NCBI GenBank assembly: GCA_000697665.1
Contig: KL197719.1
Span: forward strand, 1,125,968-1,189,967
DNA: 64,000 bases
Source of the DNA: Jaapia argillacea MUCL 33604
Lineage: Eukaryota; Basidiomycota; Agaricomycetes; Jaapiales; Jaapiaceae
Direction of reading: 5' to 3'
The position numbers and the translations under genes are program-made. Positions 36,749 to 47,510 of the stretch are shown here, piece after piece. How positions within the stretch are numbered: position 1 is the stretch's first letter; each line of letters starts with the position of its first letter. The notes under the pieces were generated by a model. It was given only the letters and a program-made list of their open reading frames with translations, was not told the DNA's origin and made no database searches.

Positions 36749-37163
36749 ACTTTCAGGGATGAAAAGGAGGAGACAAGTACTTGAGAAGAACTGCTTATCG
36801 GTTGTTAGTCGTCGAGGAGCACGGAACAGGGTGGCGCGAGTGCGATAGCGAAAACGTGGCGGGTAAATGTTGGGTGGTCGACGATCGAGCCTGTTGGGAC
36901 ATCAAACTATCGCACCTTCGCATACCATCACAAGCATCTGCCCCTCCTCATCCGCCAACTCCCTCTATTCGTTACCGACAATGCTCCTGACTGCTGATAT
37001 ACATGGATCCGAGCCTCCGTTGCTCACAAGCCAGTGATCGCCAAGATAGGCGCCCAAATTAGGACATCGTAAAATCACATGTCAGAGTCCATGGTCTTGC
37101 AGCCACAACGAATCCAGTCGTGTCTCGCTGCTCATCTCCTTGCGTCCTTGTTCCCCCACCACG
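36749..37163. other. Divergent promoter, allantoicase fusion and HSL-type hydrolase
   Basis: About 415 bp between two divergent starts; no coding evidence. Confidence 0.45.
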
Positions 37164-40100
37164 ATGATTGACCAACTCATAGGCCGTCCAAATCCAAGTT
37201 GGAAGCGCACTCAGGTAATTCCGTTCAACCATCACTGTTTGAACTTTGCTAAATGTATCCACTCTTCTCAGGTCTTCGTCATTATCTTGTTTTGGGTGTG
37301 GCAAATCATACGCACAAAGCCTAGCGGACCTCGTTGGCTGTGGTTACGGCCGTTGAACAGGGTTCTCCGTGCGTGATTCTATTGACATACACATCCACAT
37401 ACTCTAAAATCTCCCAACAGAACGATTCACCCCATGGCAGTTGATTGTCAGCACTTTGACCGCTATTTATGCTCTACGTAATCTGGACAAGATCCTTGGG
37501 TTTAGTTGTACGTGAAACTTCTTCTGTTATCTCGAGTTTCGACTCAAAGGTTCCTTATACAGCTCCAGAGCCTTTGGCAAACTTGGTGCGTCAATCTTCC
37601 ATTTCTCGGCCTCCGAGGCATCCGGGGTCCGTGTCTCACTTCAACGGTAGTATTCTGCCTCATACTATCGCGCAACATGGATTGTCACTGGCCTTGACGC
37701 TGGGTTTGCCACTGCCATGCCTGTTCGTCCCAAGTGGATCAGGGATATATGCTCCGTTTTATTTTCCATCTATTATATTATCTACTCCAACGATGCTGAC
37801 GAGAAGGTATGTTTTACGGTTGCTCACCATAACTCTCAGTAAGCTTAATGCGTTTCAGCTCCGTAAATTCCGGGCTGCACCTACCGTGGAAATGTTGCGG
37901 GCCACTTGGGAAAAGACCACCAACCCATACGTGAGCGTCAGACATCTCGGAGGAATCTTCACAAAGCTCAATTGTACCATAGATTCGTGTTTTTACGAGG
38001 TTGCCTCGTGTTACCATACGAAGAAAGATTCACATCCCACGTCCCGGGGGTTCCACATATCAGCGACCTATTACTGCATGGATATTCTTTGCTCCCCCAG
38101 AACATCAGTTATCCAGAGCAACTGACCTCATTTTTGATTGTCCTGGGGGAGGGTTCATTGCCATGACCCCAGAACATCATGAAGAGCGACTCCGTAGGAT
38201 ATTTTTGTCTAACTCTATCAACGTTTAACTGAATGGTTCCTTATCACCGTCAATTCAATAGGAATGTGGGCAAGACGGACCGGGAAGCCCGTACTCTCTT
38301 TAGACTATGGAAAGGCGCCGGAATGTACGTCCATGATGCAAGGTCTATGGGGTTGTGTATTGATCTCGAAATAGATCCGTATCCGTTTGCGATCGACGAA
38401 GCCTACGACATGTATCGCGTCCTGGTCGAGTCCTCTGGAAGGGTCATCGGCATGTCTGGTAGACGATTAAACATCATCATGTCCGGAGATTCCGCGTAAG
38501 TCTTTCGTCTTCATTCTCGGTCCATGAACTGACTGGGATATTTTCAGAGGTGCAACCATTGCAGTTGGCATGATGGTCAAGATTTTGGAGACCCAATCAA
38601 TGACACCTTTGCCGCACCCTGTAGCTATGGTCCTCAATTATGCAGCCCTTGACTTCAACTTTACCTCATGGATGTCACCGAACCACCTTCGAGTTCTACG
38701 ATCAGAGCAGTCGTCTCGTAACCTCTCGGCGTTAGCTGAACAGAAGGACCACTTCAATCATGTCAGCCCTCTTTCGATGGTCGGAGACCGTAGACTGCGC
38801 CGTCGTCGCAGTTGGCGAGAGACCCTCAAAGAATTCCCCTTTGGTGGAACTTCATCCCCCGTCACCGAGACACCCCCACTGCGCACCCGAAGATCTAGGA
38901 CTAAGTCTGATGGACGTGCCCGAATGGACCGTACGCAAACTGTCGATGCGGGCTCCATGGCCGATGAAGAGGATGAAACCGATGTCAGCACAGTCAAGGA
39001 AGAGGACCGACCCATCCAGGCACGCGTGAAGCTTTACCAACCGCTTGATGCGTCACAATTACAGAAGCAACAACAAGAGCTCTCCCAGGCCGTGGCCCAC
39101 GCTGATACGAAAGCGCACAAGGAAGACAAGGCACCCATTGGCACTAGGATTACCATGACCAGTCGTACGGGATATTTCCAAGATAGGATTGTCTCCCCTA
39201 GTATGGTATGTCCGCGATGCCCGCCCTGATCTATACCCCGTCGCGCCCGGAGTTACGATTGCCTTTTCGTCGGCTGATTTGTGGCTTCTTTGATGTGTAG
39301 ATGCGCGCAATGGCCATCTTGTATATTGGACCCCATCGGAACCCTGACTTTGCCACCGATTACCACATTTCCCCGATTCTGGCGCCCAGCAATCTGTTAG
39401 CTCAATTCCCACCATTGTTGATGCAATGTGGTGAGCGAGACCCGTTCGTTGATGATACGGTCATCTTTGCTGGTCGGGTCCGTGAGGCCAAGCGAGACCG
39501 GAGAAAGGAGCTTGAGCTTGCGATCTCTGGCAAGAGCACCAGGTTCGGGGAAACTCTCCGGATGAGTATCGCCGACAGCGGAGAGGACAAGAAAGCGTTG
39601 AAGAAGGAACGTGATCGGTTGGCCTCGGAGAGTGAGGACGATTGGGTTCAGATGGTGATTTACTCCGATTGGAGTCATGGATATCTACAGATGCCCGCTC
39701 TGATGAGCGAAGTGACGGCAGCTATCGATGAGATAGCTGACTGGATTGACGATTCGTTCAGTTTAAGAAACGAGGAAGGGAGAATGGACGCAGAGGCGGG
39801 GAAGTCGGGGAAGCAAGCCGATGCGTCCACACGGGGAGAACGTACGGGCGCTGGTCGGTCCACGCTTCACTCCCCGCCGATGCCCGCAATCCAGACGAGT
39901 TCTGAAACCGAAACGGATGACCCGATTACATTTATTCCGAAGAAGCGATCTCCACCACCCACTGTGAAGGCACCTTCTCCTGTGCCTGCTCAGCCCAATG
40001 GCCGAACAAGTTCTGACGAAACCTTGCGAAACGATCACCAACTCCTTGCTAACGCTGACGGCCACATGGGCCCACCAAACCCTGATGAGGCTGATGTCAA

Positions 40101-40389
40101 ACTTACCGAGTCTCCCGGAGATTTCTCCAAGCGGTCCTCTCCAACGTCTTCGGTGGGGTCGCCTGCGCCAGGATTGCTTCCTCCACACGACATGCTACTC
40201 GGACCCAACTTTCACTTGCCCCGCGAGAGTCGAGGTTCCGGTCCAGAGAATGACTCTAATGCCCAGAACCGCCAGCAGTCCCCTCGCCGCCCCGGTGCGA
40301 GCACAAAGGGGTCGACGACGCCGACAATCTCGGAGAGCGAGTTGATGAGACGCAGGCGTTTGTTAGACTCTCATATATTTAAGAAGTAG
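37164..40389 (+). CDS. Membrane-anchored alpha/beta hydrolase, hormone-sensitive-lipase family
   Basis: Exons 37164-37214, 37272-37368, 37421-37507, 37563-37585, 37651-37806, 37859-37930, 37983-38193, 38262-38324, 38375-38495, 38548-39205 and 39301-40389; 875 aa. Hydrophobic segments near 18-28, 58-78 and 110-125 suggest N-terminal membrane anchoring. The hydrolase has DCPGGGF (214-220), PVLSLDYGKAPEYPYP, the nucleophile GDSAG (S293), ERDPFVDD (D560) and WSHGYLQM (H639). A Ser-rich, charged insert of about 190 residues (325-510) splits the fold, and a disordered tail follows. Likely an ester or lipid hydrolase at ER or lipid droplets. The usual oxyanion His of HGGG is Pro here. Confidence 0.88.
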
Positions 40390-40484
40390 TGTATGCTGTA
40401 TGTAGGCTGATATGTACTATATCCGATATGATGGGGTTGTAATCTTAGATCTCGTCAATCAGAAATTCTTCTCGAGACCTTCCG

Positions 40485-41000
40485 TCAAGTTCGGATGATC
40501 ACACCAGCCGACGCGCAGTTATAGCCGCAGCGAAGAATTCGATATTGCCGTAGGGGGTTAGGCAAGAAAATTGATTGACATGCACTGGATAAATATACTG
40601 TGTGTTTGCCGGAGGTTGTGACTGGGACAATGAGTCGGGTGGGAGAGTAAGTTGGGGGGTGATGGTGGGCCATGTACAGCATGCACCGCCACCATCGCGA
40701 AGAAGCCAAGGCCAATTGCAGTGCTGAGATGATGCTATGCTGTGAATCAATAGCGATCGGGCCAGGGAAATCAGGACATCACAAACCTTGTGTTTCTCAC
40801 AGGCACACCAGCCCGAAACCCACATCCATCGGAGGATCTGTGGCATACAGAGTATCAGCGAGAATATGAGAAAAATAAGAGCGATAATAAAGCAGGGTAT
40901 TATCACAGCGCCAATCTGACCGCAACGGACACGGACTCGGCGCCTGCAAAAACGGGTCAAGCGGCAAAACAAAGGCTGTGCAAAGTTTGTGCCTCTTATA
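40485..41000 (-). CDS. Possible small membrane protein, unrecognised
   Basis: A minus-strand frame ending at 40499 holds a convincing membrane span (AVIIPCFIIALIFLIFSLILCM) followed by a Cys/Trp patch (WMWVSGWCACEKHK). A donor after EKHK could join it to another frame ending at 40485. Start and splicing are unresolved: acceptor-like CAG near 40945 would place the first exon further up. No family recognised. It could be a chance frame in the gap between the hydrolase and the C2H2 gene. Confidence 0.3.
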
Positions 41001-41088
41001 GCGTAACGTTCATTTGAACCTTGCTCTTCGCTCTCTTTTTTTGATCTCCCCTTTTTCTTGTTCTTCGGTGTTATTAGCAACCCGAAGG

Positions 41089-42429
41089 ATGGACGTTGAT
41101 GCTGCAAGACTTTGGACGCACCAAAACATAAAACCCTCTTTCCCCGATGCCTGCGACTCGCAGAACTATTCCTCCGCCGACACCCCTAATCGTCCAACTC
41201 TGTCTCACCTCCACTCGGACATGTCGGCCAGTGACCGTCCCTATCCCCACACTCGAAATCAACAACAACAATCCGACCCTCCTGCCACTCACCCGCCCAC
41301 CAGACCCTCCTACCAATCTCATGCCATCTCCCCCGCACCCAGCGGTCACCCGTACCCTTTCCAACCAACGCCCTACTCCATTCCTGCACCCTGCACAAGC
41401 GCCGGCCAGCCCCCACCACGAATAAGCAGTGCTCCACCGACCACTTCACGAGATGGAGCCGCTCCAAGAGGTCACAGTCCTCGAGGAGGTCGGGACAGAG
41501 ATGCGCACCACGCGCCCAACGCAGCAGCTCTTTATAATCAATCACAGATGCACACATCGCAATCACAATCGCCGAATGCATCGCCAGACCTTTCTGGTAG
41601 AACGAGTTTACCAGGTAACCAGTATGTACCGCTGGCTGCCATGCCTCGCCTACCTCCGATCTTGCAAGTGGAGAAGCAACAGGTCACGACGTCTGCCACT
41701 CAGGCTGCGAGTGCGAGCAGGAGGAGAAACGAGGCTCATTTCGTGTGCCCCGTGCCTGGATGTGGAAGTACCTTTACTCGTCGATTTAATCTGAGAGGTA
41801 CGTGTTGTCGTTTTAGTCGCAGCATCCCCGTTTTCATGGGCTGTTGTATCACAGGACATCTTCGATCTCATACAGAAGAGAGGCCGTATGTTTGCGAGTG
41901 GCCTGGATGTGGGAAAGGGTTTGCACGACAGCATGATTGCAAGTACGTTGCTGGTGGCCTGCGTGTGTTTGCGTGGCCTCATCGAAACTTGGGTTCTACT
42001 ACAGACGGCATCAAGCCCTACACACTCAAAGATCGCAGTCCAATGTTTGCCAAGGATGTGGGAAGACCTTCAGTAGACTAGACGCTCTTAATGTGAGTCT
42101 TCACCTCAGTTTCCTTAGCCAACTCTCCTCACATGCTTCTGGCTTATCTAGAGACACTGTGAGTTACAACCTGGTCATACTTCATTCTGACCGTAATGTT
42201 AACTCTCCTTGCAGTGCGTTCTGAAGGAGGGGCAGATTGCAGACAATCAGTGGAAACTCAAAACGCACTGAACCACGGTACCAGCCGACAGAGCCCTCAC
42301 GCGAGTAGTCCAGACGACGATTGGGACAGGCGAAGTCCGTCCGCTGATCATCATAGCACTGGACGGTTGACTCCCCACCGTACCGGATCTTTGCCCCCCG
42401 TGCCTACACCCACAAGTGCGCTACGATGA
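41089..42429 (+). CDS. C2H2 zinc-finger transcription factor
   Basis: Exons 41089-41797, 41855-41942, 42005-42092, 42152-42158 and 42215-42429; 368 aa. The first 215 residues are Pro/Ser/Gln/His-rich and disordered. Three consecutive fingers follow: CPVPGCGSTFTRRFNLR-GHLRSH, CEWPGCGKGFARQHDC-KRHQALH and CQGCGKTFSRLDALNRHLR, the last with a non-standard end. Introns fall inside each finger, and a 7-nt micro-exon supplies part of NRHL. The Ser/Pro tail ends at 42429. It is a nuclear DNA-binding regulator; targets are unknown. Confidence 0.88.
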
Positions 42430-42871
42430 ATTATCCATAATGACGATGACAGGCGGTTGGACCACACGATACTACGCATCTCCCTCGCTCTCTCCCCATT
42501 TCCCGAATGAATTGTTTGTAATTGGATCAGACTTTCCTAACCCTGCATGTTATATCACTCTTCTACCCCAACCACTGAGACAAGAAGTACTTGATTATCT
42601 GCAATTGTATGCCTGGCGGTGATCCGTTTATAGTGTTATGGTCATCCGTCGCTGTTCCCCTCCCTTCCCCAGTGAGACACAGCCACAGTTGAAGCCACGA
42701 GGCTTCCGGTAAAGTCCGGATCTGTGGGAAACCTTCCGAAAACATGTGAGTCTGACGTTCCCGAAGCTCATGTCATGCTCTTGAATTCTGCCAAGGGCCT
42801 TTCCCTCCAATTATAAGTACGACCTGGATTCCATTCCCTTACTTGTGAACTCCTCAGACGACCTCTAAGAA
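42430..42871. other. Gap between C2H2 gene and PEX5
   Basis: About 440 bp. Holds the C2H2 3' UTR and the PEX5 promoter; no coding evidence. Confidence 0.45.
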
Positions 42872-45680
42872 ATGGCCCTACCGATGCTCGTGAATGGTGC
42901 GGACTGCGGTCCTATCAACCCGCTGCAAGGGCTGGCGAAACGGATGGATGGTGATCGAGGTGTACAGCAGGTGTGTGTTTTGTTTAATGTTGGGTATAAT
43001 GAAAGGAAATGAATACGTGGGTGGGAATTGTAGGATTACTTTGGCGCTGGACGTGCTGGGTCGTCTCGAGAGGTCAGTAGCTCACTCCGACCTTCACTGG
43101 TTCATATAGCTGACCAAGTGGGATCATAGGGCTTCAGGACGCAAACCAGCCCAACGACGAACTTTTCTCAGGAAACTGCACAATTTTTCTCTGGAAACCA
43201 TTCCCAGAGCCAGCAGGTAGCGGGTCCTTCCGCTTTTGACTTGTCTGTCCTCCGAGGTGCTTTACCACTTCATGCAGGTCAAGCGCATGCCACGCCTCAA
43301 GTTCAGGCACCACTGGCGGGGTGGGCCTCGGACTTTATGTCACAGCAGCCTCAGTTGACTCAGCAGTCGTCGAGGATCATGAGTTCGAAGTCTGAAGTTC
43401 AGGAACGAAGGGATATGGTTCAGGCATCACCGGTTACTCCTATACAGCAAGGTATGTCTTCAATACGAGGTATTTTCATGTTACCTAAAGCTGAGGGCTA
43501 TGCTAGGTCCAATGCAATGGACTCCTCCGATATCTGGGTACCATATGAGCCCTATGTCGGCATACCCGCCTGCCATGGGAATGCAAGTCCAGCAACAACT
43601 TCAACAACCTGCCTTTCAGGCTGATCGTAAGTCTTCCCACCTTTCACTGCAGATTCGGAAGGACTGATCATAAGATCCAGCATCATTGTGGGACCGGGAA
43701 TTTGATTCCCAGGCGAGCCGACTCGCCGAGACGTCAAGTCTGGAGAAGCAAGAACCTGTAAGGACCCACCAAGAATTGAATCGAGAGGAAGCCGACGAGC
43801 TGGCACGTACCGCAGGCCTCCTGGTCGAAACTCTCAAAGACGAACAAAACCCAAAGTTTAAGAACAGTGCGTTTTTGGGATTGATGCACCAGTTGAGGGA
43901 TAGAAATGTGGTGGTGGAGGGGAATGAGATGGTTGAGAGGTCGGGGGGCAGTGCCGAAGGTTGGGCGAGTGATTTTGCGGCGGATGTTAAAGGGAAGGGT
44001 AAAGCGCGAGAGGGTGAGGGGATAGAGATGGGTGCTTCTCATGCGACTGCCCCACAATGGAGCGACTCAGCCCATATCAGCTCCAACCAGATGAACGTCA
44101 ACCCCACCTACGGAAACATTCTCGGGGCTCCCGATGCCGGATATCGTGCGGAGGTTCAAATGGGTATGCAGGAAGATCCCAACGAGGCCTATTTCAAACA
44201 AGACAACGCGGATTATATGGCCTACTGGAGATCCCAAGAAGCCGCTCAAAACGCCGAACAGAACTTGGCCGGGGTACGGGATGCTCAAAGACATGAGTGG
44301 GATGGTTTACAACGCGACTGGGATAATTTCGAAGCCACCGCTTCTGGGATCAGGCCCATTGCCAACTATCAGTTTCAAGTTAATAATCCGTATATGCTGG
44401 GAGAATCGTCGAGGACGAGGAATCATTTAGCGCATATGGAGAGACCGGAATCGTTCTATGAGGTGTGCTTCTTTTCGTTTCATGTGTTGTCGTGTGGTGG
44501 ACTGATTTCGTTCCTCGATAACAGAGCGTGTTGGAACTGGAAGCTATTGTTCAAAGGAATGCCCAGGATCATCTGGCGTGGTATGATCTGGGCGTCAAGC
44601 AGCAAGAGAACGAACGAGAGCAGAAGGCTATAGAAGCTCTGACTCGTGCGTTGGAGCTTGACCCGACCCACTTGCCTTCCTGGCTTGCGCTATCCATTTC
44701 TCACACGAACGAAGGTCACCGCGAGCACGCTTATGAAGCCATCAAGCAATGGGTCGGTCGAAACGACAGGTATAGACCTGCCGTTGATCAATACCGAGCT
44801 CAAAACCCGGAGAACCCATCCGCCGTACTATCGGAAAGGTTCAGGGATTTGACTCAGTGTCTCATCACTATGGCACGGAGTGATCTCAGTGGGCAGATTG
44901 ATGCTGATATCCAGGTCGCGTTGGCCGTATTGTTGAATACAAATGAGGTACGGGGTTTTATGTTTTCGTTATTTGTTCTGTCTACTCCAGGTCTTTGAAA
45001 TGTTTTGCTGACGACCCTGGGGTATCAGGAATACGATAAAGCACATGATTGTTTCCGAACCGCGTTGGCCGTCCGCCCCGATGTGCGTGATTCTTTGACA
45101 TTGTTCTAATCATGTCCGTTCCATGATCGTACTTACTCGTGGTGTGGTCGTTGCTAGGATTGGCTTCTTTACAACCGGGCGGGTGCCACGCTCGCCAACA
45201 ATGGGCGTGCAGACGAAGCATTGGACTTCTATTATCGGGCTTTGGAACTGAACCCAGCTTATATCCGCGCCAGGTGAGTTCATATCCTCTCTGAAGCCAC
45301 GCTCGTTCTAATCATGATGGTAATATAGGTTTAATCTCGGCATCTCTTGCATTAATCTTCGAGTAAGTCCAAGTTGCTGGATTGTGTGGTCTATCACTTA
45401 CAGCATGGTTGCAGCGCTATGACGAGGCTGCTCATCATATCCTAGATGCTCTTGTTCTCCAAGACAGCGATAGCGTTCGTAACCCCGGCGGTGCTGACGA
45501 CAAGCGAGGTGTCACATCTTCGGCTCTTTGGGAGAGCCTGAAGACAACTTGCTTGCATATGCAAAGGATTGACTTGGCGACGCTTTGCGACCATCAGGAT
45601 CTTGATGGTATGTGCCAACGGTTGCGTGGCTTCAAGAACTAAACCCAGCGCTGTATTCAGCTGTCCGCCGAAATTTCTAG
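42872..45680 (+). CDS. PEX5: Peroxisomal targeting signal 1 receptor Pex5
   Basis: Exons 42872-42970, 43034-43072, 43130-43451, 43507-43626, 43681-44462, 44525-44947, 45029-45082, 45158-45273, 45329-45362, 45415-45607 and 45661-45680; 733 aa. The N-terminus MALPMLVNGADCGPINPLQ carries the conserved Cys used for ubiquitin-dependent recycling. WxxxF-type Pex14/Pex13-binding motifs are WASDF (twice) and WDREF. From about residue 455 the TPR domain follows: WYDLGVKQQENEREQKAIEAL, LALSISHTNEG, EYDKAHDCFRTAL, LLYNRAGATLANNGRADEAL and FNLGISCINLRRYDEAAHH. It binds C-terminal SKL-type signals of matrix enzymes in the cytosol and delivers them to the peroxisome. The end AVRRNF is coded by a 20-nt exon. 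Confidence 0.96.
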
Positions 45681-45869
45681 CCATTGGCAAGATCGCGGTC
45701 GGGTTTGGGTGAGTACGGATAAAAACATTGCGTCTTTCGCGTTGGACTTGCCTCTCTGGGCGTGGAATGTACATATCGCTCTATCACTCTTCAATAAATG
45801 GGACTATTGCTTAGGATACACATTTGAGTCACGTCGAGAAACGATGGTAGAGGTCCGAGCACTAACCCG

Positions 45870-46103
45870 TCACCGAAGTCCGAGACGTTCATCCCTACTC
45901 ATTCCATCCCTCTTTCTCTTCGAATCCTCTGCAGCTACGTAGGGCAAATGAGATGTATCTTTGCCTTTACCCTTCGTATTGCTCATATTGGCAGCCAGGG
46001 TCGCAGCTGCTTCAGTTTCTTTTTTCTTTTGCTCGACCAAGCGTCTGATCTCCTGCACGTCCATGTCGGTCATGGCGATGAGAGTTGGATTCCTGCGGAT
46101 CAT
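45870..46103 (-). CDS. CDC26: APC/C subunit Cdc26
   Basis: An intronless 77-residue frame. The N-terminus MIRRNPTLIAMTDMDVQEI matches the Cdc26/Hcn1 signature (M-x-RR-x-PT-x-I), the segment that inserts into the TPR groove of Apc6/Cut9. A short charged helix and a Lys-rich tail follow, as in other Cdc26 proteins. It stabilises the TPR arm of the anaphase-promoting complex. It lies convergent to PEX5 and shares a 238-bp divergent promoter with PRA1. A different upstream frame with an ATG (about 46230) is not part of it. Small size makes this easy to miss. Confidence 0.78.
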   Translation of the reverse strand: MIRRNPTLIAMTDMDVQEIRRLVEQKKKETEAAATLAANMSNTKGKGKDTSHLPYVAAEDSKRKRDGMSRDERLGLR

Positions 46104-46341
46104 CTCGATGGGGGATTTGTGAGGCTACTGCGCCAAACTGCGAGGACGGAGGGTAAAAAAGTGCTGCAGCCGTGAATAGGCGAGTGTGGACAATGCGTCG
46201 AGCTGCGGCGCAGAAACAGTGCCTTCGCAAACAAAACCATATATCTTTAACTCTCTGGACGTGTCATTGTTCAGCAACAACACACCTCTCCTTTCTCATC
46301 GACATCTACCAAGTGCTTACATCCCTGTAAAACTCTTCGCA

Positions 46342-47118
46342 ATGGACCACCTCATCCGCATCAGCGACACCGTCAAGTCGTTCCGAGTAAGCTGAAAACC
46401 GTGCACCTTGAGAATGTAGTCTCAAGTTTTGACTCTTTGAAACCAGGAATCCCGTCTGAGTGCCCTCAGATCGCCCGCTGAATTCTTTGATTACAATCGA
46501 GTTTCACGGCCAGCAGACTTTACCCAGGCAACAACAGTGAGTTTCACCCTTTCCCAAGCACTTTCAGCACTTTTTGACACGGATGACGTGTAGCGTGTAA
46601 CATACAATGCTCGATATTTCTCTGGTAAACGATGGTTCTCCAAGCCTCGTTGAAGTCATACTGAAGGATTCTTGATCAGGAAACTATGGAGCTATCGTTG
46701 CGGTCTTGGCAGTCTATGCATTGTGAGTAGAGATTTCGATCCATCGTGAATCCTGGCTGATAAGCACTCCTCTCCAAGACTATCAAATCCCCTCCTCTTA
46801 ATCTCGTTGGGATTCCTCGTCGGTGGTTTCACTGCCATTAACAAGTGGGGTGCGTAGACTTTTCGAGCTTCTTGTACTGGTTCTTATACCCCTATCTCTG
46901 AATTAGCACCCGAGCCCATGCAAGTCGGTGAACACGTCGTTACCCAGAAATCCCTTTATACCGGTCTTTTCGTTATCGGCCTCCCCCTTCTCTGGTGGTC
47001 ATCACCCCTCGGCACATTCTTCTGGCTTGTGGGAGCGTCCGGTTTCCTCATCCTCGGCCACGCATCCTTGATGGAGCCTGGCGTTGAGAGCGAGTACTCG
47101 GGTATCCAAGAAGTATAA
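46342..47118 (+). CDS. YIP3: Prenylated Rab acceptor PRA1 / Yip3
   Basis: Exons 46342-46386, 46447-46536, 46594-46624, 46680-46722, 46779-46849 and 46907-47118; 163 aa. The pattern is typical of PRA1: N-terminal RSPAEFFDYNRVSRP, RVTYNARYFSGNYG, then two hydrophobic hairpins (AIVAVLAVYALLSNPLLLISLGFLVGG and LYTGLFVIGLPLLWWSSPLGTFFWLVGASGFLILGHA) and the acidic tail. It is a Golgi/ER membrane protein that binds prenylated Rab GTPases and helps them load onto membranes. Confidence 0.93.
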
Positions 47119-47510
47119 ATGCTCTGAAAGTTCACGTGGAATGAATGCATTTCTTAGACGGCGGGGGGCAAACGTTGGATTGAAACGGACAGATTCATTT
47201 CGTCACTTGGCCTTCGGTTCATGTAGATACCTATATCCTTGTTTTACTCTAATTCTGATCAACCAACGGGCATTCGTTTCTAAACGTGTTTTTTTCCGTG
47301 CTACACCTTTGGTGGCGGCCGGGGTGGGGGGGGGAGGGAGGTGGAGGGTGGTAGTACACTACGACAACATCGAGAGAACTTCGAGGGGATAGCGCGGAAA
47401 GAGGTATATGGCGAGACGGATCCGACGACTGAAAATTAAAGTAAGTGTAGACAGAGGAAGTTGAAGTACATAATTAGAGATGAAACAAGATGAAACAACG
47501 ACCAAGCTTG
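47119..47510. other. Convergent 3' region with a G-rich tract
   Basis: About 390 bp between PRA1 and ERT1 ends. It contains a run of G-tracts at 47311-47350 on the plus strand. No coding evidence. Confidence 0.5.
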
